Source: Arctopsyche grandis (Eukaryota > Arthropoda > Insecta > Trichoptera > Hydropsychidae). From it: DNA of 64,000 bases. Position numbers and translations under genes: made by a program. The notes under the pieces are model-generated. The model was not told the origin of the DNA, made no database searches, and was given only the letters and a program-made list of their open reading frames with translations. How positions within the stretch are numbered: the stretch's first letter is position 1; each line of letters begins with the position of its first letter. The stretch lies in the NCBI RefSeq assembly GCF_051622035.1, contig NC_135357.1, forward strand, positions 16,855,001-16,919,000, read 5' to 3'. Shown one piece after another: positions 57,735-64,000 of the stretch.

Positions 57735-58053
57735 TATGTATTTAGTATACCCATTGTATGCATATATGTACATATACATACTTATGTATATACATAAATT
57801 GATTTTAACAGGAAAATATGTACGTGTACGCATTTTTATAAATAATTTTTAATATCCATGGTCATCCTCATTAAAATTGTTTACTACCATTCTATGATTT
57901 ATACATGATACGTAAGCACATACAAGTACTTATCTGTAATGCTGATAATTTTGTTAGTATGCGAAAGTGTGTCGAACAGAAACAGTCGCTGTTACTTATT
58001 TTTTTTTTATTTTTTTATTTCTCATTTATTTTAAATGAATTGTTCTATATAAA

Positions 58054-59771
58054 ATGAACTCATTGAACAATTGTTTTTTGTTGTTGGCGTTTTTGGCACC
58101 TTTTGGAGTCTGCTTTTTACCACCCGTGAGTTTAATTGTGTATTATCCCCTCGGATTGAAAGCCTGCATGAAACATGAGAGAGGAATTCAAGAGTTTTCT
58201 TTCTACGCGAATGTTAACAAAAATATAACAATATGGAGAAATGGAGAAATTGAAGGATATGTCAAAAAACCAGTCGATGGCTATTGGTGCTTTGTAGAGA
58301 AAAAAACGAAATTAAGGCCTGGCGATGTTTTATCATATTGGTATAAAGCTAAAAAAGGATTTGCCAATATTGCAGCTCCCGTTACGCGGAAGGAATTAAC
58401 ACGTGAGAATTTATTATATTTGTTTTAAAAGTTTAAATATATTGTTAACAGAATTTGAAATGTACATACATGCATACATATGTACATACATATACATATG
58501 TATGTATGTAGATATGATTTAGGAAAAATACATATAATATTCACATGTAACTAGTATAAAATTAACCTTTAAGCAAACTCAATTTCACGAGTGAATATGT
58601 TTTTATGGATATACAAGTTGAATAATACACAATTTAATATACATATAATATAATAAATAAGCGTTGTCGAATTTTTTTAGAATTCGTACATAAACATACA
58701 TTTGTGATATTTTGATGGTTAATTATAAAAAAATATTCAATTTCAGAGTCACATTTCTTGGATGATTATAATACGGAAAATTTATATTTGAAGTTTGTCG
58801 GAAAAGTTGAAACTTTCACAAAACCAGTTAACAAAACCCGTTCAACTACAACTGAAATTCCTTTAATTGAAAAAAGTACGCAAAGCTTTAATACGTCAGA
58901 TTTAGGTACAATTGGATTTCAAATCAATGATCATATACCAAAAGTAAATGCGTTTTCAATATTACACGAAATAACGAATGAAACGATCAAAAGAATGAAT
59001 GCGTATTCACCTCATATTATTAACGTCACAAGTTATGTTACAACAACACCTAGATTGGAATTTAACAATCATCACAATGTCCAAGATGAATTTGATCCTA
59101 CTAATGATGAACTAGATCTGAAATCAAGTGATGATTTACCTAATCCTGAGCCCACGAATGATGTACCAGATCCTGAACCTATTTATGACGTACCAGACCC
59201 TGATCCTATATTGTATACGATAAATTTCAAACCCAAAATGCCGATAATTACAGCAACAAAGCAACTAGATGAGAGCAATATCAAAAACACTTCAGAAACT
59301 ACGACGCAAAAAGCTAATCAAAACGAAACTGTTTGCTTGTGTGAAAATACTTCTACTCCAGCCCCATATGCAAACGAGCGAATGAAAAATATGGAGAAGC
59401 AATTGGAAAATTTGAGGTTGTTAGAATTTGAGAACAGAAATCTTAAAGCAGATTTGGAAATGTACAAAAATTTTACGAAAAATTTAATCACTATGTATGA
59501 AAGTAAAATTATGAATAAAAATAATAAGCTTATTTTATTCGGAAGAAGTCCATCCAGTGGAGAGAGAGGATTCTTAATCGAGATCCTAAAAGATATATTA
59601 GATATTCCACCTAGTGATTTTACGATTGTTTCACACGAGAGGATAAATAAGGATCAATTAGTGTTTGAACTGAAAACGTTTAAAGAAAAAATTAACATTC
59701 TTATTCTTGCACAAATCAAATTAGCTGAAAGAAGATTTGGAATAGCCGATTACGATGGGAATTCATCGTAA
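58054..59771 (+). CDS. Secreted CBM39-like / coiled-coil protein A
   Basis: Exons 58054-58402 and 58747-59771 join in frame (phase 1) to 457 aa. Residues 1-20 are a signal peptide. Residues about 25-115 match the N-terminal beta-1,3-glucan-binding domain (CBM39) of insect GNBP/betaGRP: YYPLGLKACM, EFSFYANVNK, DGYWCF and KLRPGDVLSYWYK. No GH16 glucanase domain follows. Instead there is a Thr/Asn-rich linker with a short (N/D)PEP repeat (NPEPTNDVPDPEPIYDVPDP), a CxC (VCLCE), a coiled coil (MEKQLENLRLLEFENRNLKA) and a C-terminal domain of about 85 residues (KLILFGRSPS ... FELKTFKEKI). Likely an extracellular, oligomeric carbohydrate receptor in haemolymph or gut. The paralogue at 61012 has the same layout. 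Function inferred. Confidence 0.8.
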
Positions 59772-60200
59772 AGTATTTTTCTTACATTCTTTATAAGCTA
59801 TTTTCACAGACATTATGTATTACGACTATTAATAAATTATATGTAAATAAATTGAAATTTAATATATTTATTTTAAAGAATGCATTATATTATATTTTAA
59901 TATCAATATGAATCATAAATAATTATCTACATACATACATCCGACTGGTTGATTTACAGCTCGTGAGTCATATTTTGGTTCGTATAAATAATATGACGAC
60001 GTTGTTATATGTTATATAAATTATTAAATTGAAAGCGTAGTATACGTACATACATTTATAGTTTAACATAGTAACTTTGGGTTAAAAAGGGGTGAGAGTC
60101 TAAAGGGAATTTTATCGTCTGATCGGCAGTTATTTTGTCTTCCAGCCGTGAATACAAAACAGAAGAACAATGCCATGACGAAAAGAAAACAGGTCGCAAA
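59772..60200. other. Intergenic, downstream of CBM39-like gene A
   Basis: AT-rich with AATAAA-type signals at about 59829-59850. Nothing else recognised. Confidence 0.6.
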
Positions 60201-60202
60201 AT

Positions 60203-60457
60203 TTAATTATGTCTTAAGGTGGCGTGGGGTTCTTTTAACTTCCGCTCTTCCTTTTGATCTTTGAAGGAAAGTTGTTTGTTGGAACCGGCGAGCGCGTTGA
60301 CAAATTGAAAATACGCAGAAATCATAATGGCCAAAACTAAAACGGCAATAATAATTATACAAGAGCGCGAGCAATAATATTTATTAGCTAGGTCTAATTT
60401 TGAACGCCAATATTGCTCGGAACCCCTTGATGAATTTGAAATTCCTTTCTGTTTCAT
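60203..60457 (-). CDS. Possible small single-pass membrane protein (84 aa)
   Basis: ATG to stop: polar N-terminus with SKLDLANKYYCSRSC, a clear hydrophobic span (IIIIAVLVLAIMISAYFQF) and a charged C-terminus (KDQKEERKLKEPHATLRHN). The segment is less AT-rich than its surroundings and codon choice is not simple-sequence. I do not recognise the family. It lies in a GC-richer island (60200-60720) that could instead be regulatory DNA read by chance. Confidence 0.4.
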   Translation of the reverse strand: MKQKGISNSSRGSEQYWRSKLDLANKYYCSRSCIIIIAVLVLAIMISAYFQFVNALAGSNKQLSFKDQKEERKLKEPHATLRHN

Positions 60458-60885
60458 CGCAATTTGATTACGGCCGGATGATTAATGAAGACTCGCTCTC
60501 GTGTCACAGCCGTCGGGCTTGTTTGTTTCCGGCGGAAACGCGCAAGAAAACCGTATTTTCCGGCGTATCTACCGACCAATCCACCCCGCCTCTCTCATCC
60601 AGTTGTTCCAAGAAAAGTAACGTAGCAGAAGGTCAACATTAATTGGTACCGAATCAAATATGTAGCAGCATCTCAACGACAAGGCCGGTTTGTGTCGTGC
60701 GAACTGAACCGAACTTCAAAGAAGTCGTCGACTGGAAGTTTCGTCATTTTTAATTCAGAACTAATTTTTATAAAAACATTAATTCTTGCAAAAAAATGAA
60801 CACGGAAAAAAAATATTCACACTGTATAGAAATGATAATATAGTGACTGCGGTGATTATAATTTTATTCAAACTCAGAAAATCCG

Positions 60886-60925
60886 TATAAAATGTTTATT
60901 GTTTTTGAATGACGTGAGTCAATAG
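60886..60925 (+). promoter_or_regulatory. Candidate core promoter of CBM39-like gene B
   Basis: TATAAAA at 60886-60892 and TCAATAG initiator-like at 60919, spaced 33 bp, about 90 bp before the ATG at 61012. The spacing fits. The initiator match is weak. Confidence 0.4.
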
Positions 60926-61011
60926 TAGATAGTTGCTATCGTGCATTTGACACTGGAAGACGTATTCACGATAATTAACTAATCAAGTGAAATATTACAA
61001 TTCTGTATAAT

Positions 61012-62142
61012 ATGAAGCTTTTATTGACTGTGCTGTTATTTCGAATGTGTTTGTGTTATGAAAATTTTGTTCAATTGAATCCATTGCAACCCAAAGGTCT
61101 CGTAGCTTGTGTAGAGATAAATAACAAAATACGTTTTTTTTCAATTACGATAAATGTTACAATATGCAATACACAAGAAGAGATTGGTATCCCTGGTGAA
61201 TATTTTATACGTAATGATACACTGTGTTTCTATAATAATAGTATCAAATTGCGTCCAGGTGACGTTTTAAAATATTTGACGTATATAGAAGATAAATTCG
61301 GTGTGAAGCAATCAGGTGTTTTGTTGAAAAGTATCAATGGTGAGTTTTTTAAGTATTCATTATTATACCTATTGTGCATTATTATAAAAGGTTTTGTTTC
61401 AGTGAAAGAGTTTCTAGCGGCAAAAATTTTTGAAGAGTACTATCAAAAATCAAAATCAGACTTGGAAAAAGAGAATATAAATACAACTGAAGATATGGAT
61501 AGAGTAGAAAATATTTCAGGTAACGATGTACATACATATATATTTACATTTAATTAAAATAGAAATTCGCTATTGATTTTCATTTTAAATATTTCAGTAT
61601 ATCCAAAAATTGCAACCGATGAAAGTACTACAGAGACAACTACAAACCCCGATTTTACAGCGCAGGTTTCAAACAAGAATGATACTTGTGAGTGTAATCC
61701 AAGGTCAAATGGCACTATACAAACGGTGACAGATTTCAGAAATAATATTTTGGAAATTATAGTGCTGAGTGATGAAAATGAAAAATTGAAAGAAGAACTG
61801 ATTTCTTATAAAACAAAATCGGAGAAATTAATCGGGTTGTTTGAGAAGAATTTCATGGACGATTATAATCAGCTTTTGTTGTTAGGAGTAATTCCAAAAA
61901 ACATACCAACAACAGATTTTATAAACGAATTGTTAAAGAAATCTCTTGGAGTATTGAGTAAAGATTTAAAAATACTAAATAGTGAAAATATTAAAAAGAA
62001 TACAATTCTTTTTGAAATGTTAAATTTTAAACAAAAATTAACAGTATTAGCTAATTGGAAAAAAATATTTGATTTGACGAAATTAGAAATCGTGGACATT
62101 AACATGTCGGCACATTTGGACTATAGTGATATAAGAAAATAG
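61012..62142 (+). CDS. Secreted CBM39-like / coiled-coil protein B
   Basis: Exons 61012-61339, 61403-61519 and 61598-62142 join in frame to 329 aa. Signal peptide MKLLLTVLLFRMCLCYENF. The CBM39-like domain (about residues 20-110) keeps PKGLVACVE, RFFSITINV, DTLCF and IKLRPGDVLKY. Then come a Glu/Lys-rich segment, a short Thr-rich linker, a CxC (DTCECN), a coiled coil (LSDENEKLKEELISYKTK) and the same C-terminal domain as protein A (NQLLLLGVIP ... FEMLNFKQKL). It lacks the long Pro/Asp linker of A. As in A, no glucanase domain. The pair probably arose by tandem duplication; the sequences have diverged strongly, unlike the mobile elements around them. Confidence 0.8.
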
Positions 62143-62185
62143 TTACTCCAAATTAAATATATGTTCATATACATATGTATGCAAC

Positions 62186-62541
62186 GGGTCTACGTGACGA
62201 GACAGAATGTTAAAGTCAAAGTCGAAAGATCAAAAAAAATGGTGCTTCGTAAACGGTACATACTCACGTACATACTCAATTGATTTGCGCGAGCAGGATA
62301 CAACAGGAACAAGAGGAATATGCTTTTCCTCCCGTATTCTGCGCGCGCATATTAATACGGGAGGAAAAGCCTGTTCCTCTTGTTCCTGTTGTATCCTGCT
62401 CGCGCAAATTAAGTGAGTATGTATCGTTTACCATGCACCTTTTTTTTTGATCTTTCGACTTAAGATCTTTCGATTTTCGATCTTTGCATTCTGATATTTG
62501 CGTTTTTTGTAATTTAACATTCTGTCTCGTCACGGAGACTG
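62186..62541. mobile_element. Foldback (Mutator-like) MITE, copy 3
   Basis: Ends GGGTCTACGTGAC and GTCACGGAGACTG, with identical 9-bp duplications GTATGCAAC at 62177-62185 and 62542-62550. The left arm has lost about 45 bp present in copies 1 and 2, so the palindrome is asymmetric (356 bp). It begins 44 bp after the stop codon of gene B. Confidence 0.92.
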
Positions 62542-62550
62542 GTATGCAAC

Positions 62551-62940
62551 ATTTCGTTCGTTCATGAACATACTATTTTGTTCATACGCGTCACAATCTG
62601 GTTGGTCATACTGTATACAAAAGCATCAATTTAAAAACGTACTAGTTTGTTCATGCATAAACTATTAGACATAGGTTTGATATTCTCAATCGTTTGTCCC
62701 ATCCTCCATGTACATATGTTTGCTTACCATGGATTGTAGTATTTTAAAAATTTGTGAAAGCCGAATTATAGCAACTTTGTAATGTTGTTTGCATAAGATT
62801 TCCCTTTTAAATACTTGCGATTTTGACATCTCAAAGGTTTTGATGATTCAAAAGTTAAAACTTTTGACAGCTAAAAGTTTAATTCGAAACCTGCCAAGTC
62901 TATTTGAAGATAGCTTTTGACTGTTTGCACTTAAACTAAA
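62551..62940 (+). repeat. Dispersed repeat family 3, copy 2
   Basis: Counterpart of 45895-46235, beginning right after the foldback target duplication. Shares GTTCATGAACATACTA-like, ACTAGTTTGTTCATGCATAA, AATCGTTTGTCCCAT, GATTTCCC and GAAGATAGCTT. Confidence 0.65.
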
Positions 62941-63464
62941 ACCAATAGTTCGTGTATGATAAAACTAGTATGTTCACGAATGAATAAAAATGAATACTTG
63001 GACTGTGAAATATACATATGTACATGTATGTATGTACATATGCAAAAATTATTTGTGATGTATACATTTTTCAAAATAAATAAATATAAATTTTATGTTT
63101 ACCGATTTGTAAAATAACTACAAACATACGTCATACAATTTGGCTTTTATACTAAGACGATTTATCTTCAGCACATCATACAGATGATCAAACTTAAGGT
63201 TAAATCAATTATATTTTTAGATATATGTACATATAATAGTTTTAATATATTTTTTTAACCAGCAGCATTGATTAGTGATTGCCATGGTGATCGGATAAAT
63301 GCACTCAAGAGAGCCACACTCTCGAGACATCAAAACTTTCAAAGATGCTCAAGAAAGACTAACGCAACAGAATTCCACAAAAAAGCGTCAGATGCTAAAG
63401 TCTTTGAAAATTAGGATATCTCGAAACTGCGCCACTATTCAGTGCAATTCAGTGAATTCTTTCG

Positions 63465-63700
63465 GGTACCGATTGGCATATAATGCTTTTAAATAAAGTG
63501 GCCAGGGGTTTGATTTCTACTGGTTGGTGCTGGCCAGACCATAGATACATGACTCTAGGTCGATGGTTTCCTCTCAGAGTTTGCCAATTTATCTGATTTT
63601 CATTGAAATGGTTGGTCTATAAATTGGCATCCCTGTCCTATCTCGCAAAAAAATTCTATAAATGCTGCAAATTTCACCATATATATGTCTCTGTGGATTT
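63465..63700 (+). mobile_element. SINE copy, decayed
   Basis: B-box-like CAGGGGTTTGATTTC, then GACTCTAGGTCGATGGTTTC, CAGAGTTTGCCAATTTATC and TTGAAATGGTT as in the other SINEs. The tail is not recognised. The remaining 300 bases to the window end show nothing. Confidence 0.65.
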
Positions 63701-64000
63701 TGATTGTATTTGCCTTTTATAATGTTTACAATGCTTCTGTACAATGTTTGGCCATAGATTTTGTATTTAATGTAAAATATATGTATAATAATTTGTATGT
63801 ATTTATAATGGAAATTTCTTGATCTGTATAGTACATTCGTTGCATTGGAACGCTCTGTAATGACGAAATAATTAATTTAAGTTACTTTTTAAGCTATACA
63901 TTATATTTCAAAGTTTCTACAAAATGTCAAACGCACGTAGCTCGGAAGGGTCACGGGTTAACTAGTTAAGGTTTCTTCAAGCGTCCACTCCTTTCGTCGC

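Noticed and set aside
61340-61402. Read-through version of CBM39-like gene B without introns
   Set aside because: The frame stays open by chance across the short intron, but clear GTGAGT and TTTCAG borders, and the need to join the third exon in frame, favour splicing. Retention remains possible.

Overview
This is a eukaryotic window: AT-rich, intron-bearing and full of transposable elements. It almost certainly comes from an insect. The evidence is short GT-AG introns, insect-type UDP-glycosyltransferases with a membrane tail, CBM39 (beta-glucan-binding) proteins, an arthropod TATA/TCAGT core promoter, and RTE, hAT, Helitron and TTAA-type mobile DNA. Lepidoptera or a close relative is my best guess from the UGT style and Helitron ends. 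I cannot prove the order from sequence alone.

Layout. 1-5.5 kb (+): the last 16 exons of the blue cheese/WDFY3 gene (PH-BEACH, BEACH, WD40, FYVE), with a small Helitron in one intron. 5.5-10.5 kb: AT-rich 3' UTR and intergenic DNA. 10.5-18.5 kb (-): a complete 13-exon Tango1/MIA3 gene (secretory cargo receptor, 1559 codons), reconstructed in frame through one GC-AG intron, with a TTAA-flanked MITE about 150 bp upstream of its start codon. 19.4-23.4 kb: nested MITEs, then an almost intact RTE-type LINE between (TA)n tracts. 23.6-33.9 kb (-): a UGT locus with one set of exons 2-4 and three separate first exons, each ending in phase 0 at a good donor. This resembles the vertebrate UGT1A arrangement. 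Between the first exons lie a Mutator-like foldback element, a dead ZMYM1-like hAT transposon with an exact 8-bp target duplication, a SINE and a hAT MITE. 34-58 kb: no convincing gene. It holds solo LTRs, hAT remnants, SINEs, MITEs, a relic of the UGT 3' end, (TA)n tracts, and a series of GC-richer, ORF-poor islands that may be regulatory elements. 58-62.2 kb (+): two paralogous secreted proteins with a CBM39-like head, a Thr/Ser/Asn-rich linker, a coiled coil and a shared C-terminal domain, and no glucanase domain. 62.2-64 kb: another foldback copy, a dispersed repeat and a SINE.

How the parts fit. bchs and Tango1 are unrelated housekeeping genes (autophagy scaffold; ER export of bulky cargo), probably arranged tail to tail. 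The UGT array would give several acceptor-binding halves joined to one UDP-sugar-binding and membrane half, widening substrate range from one transcription unit. The CBM39 pair looks like a multivalent extracellular beta-glucan (fungal) recognition module. The UGT array and the CBM39/coiled-coil pair are the two systems most worth follow-up.
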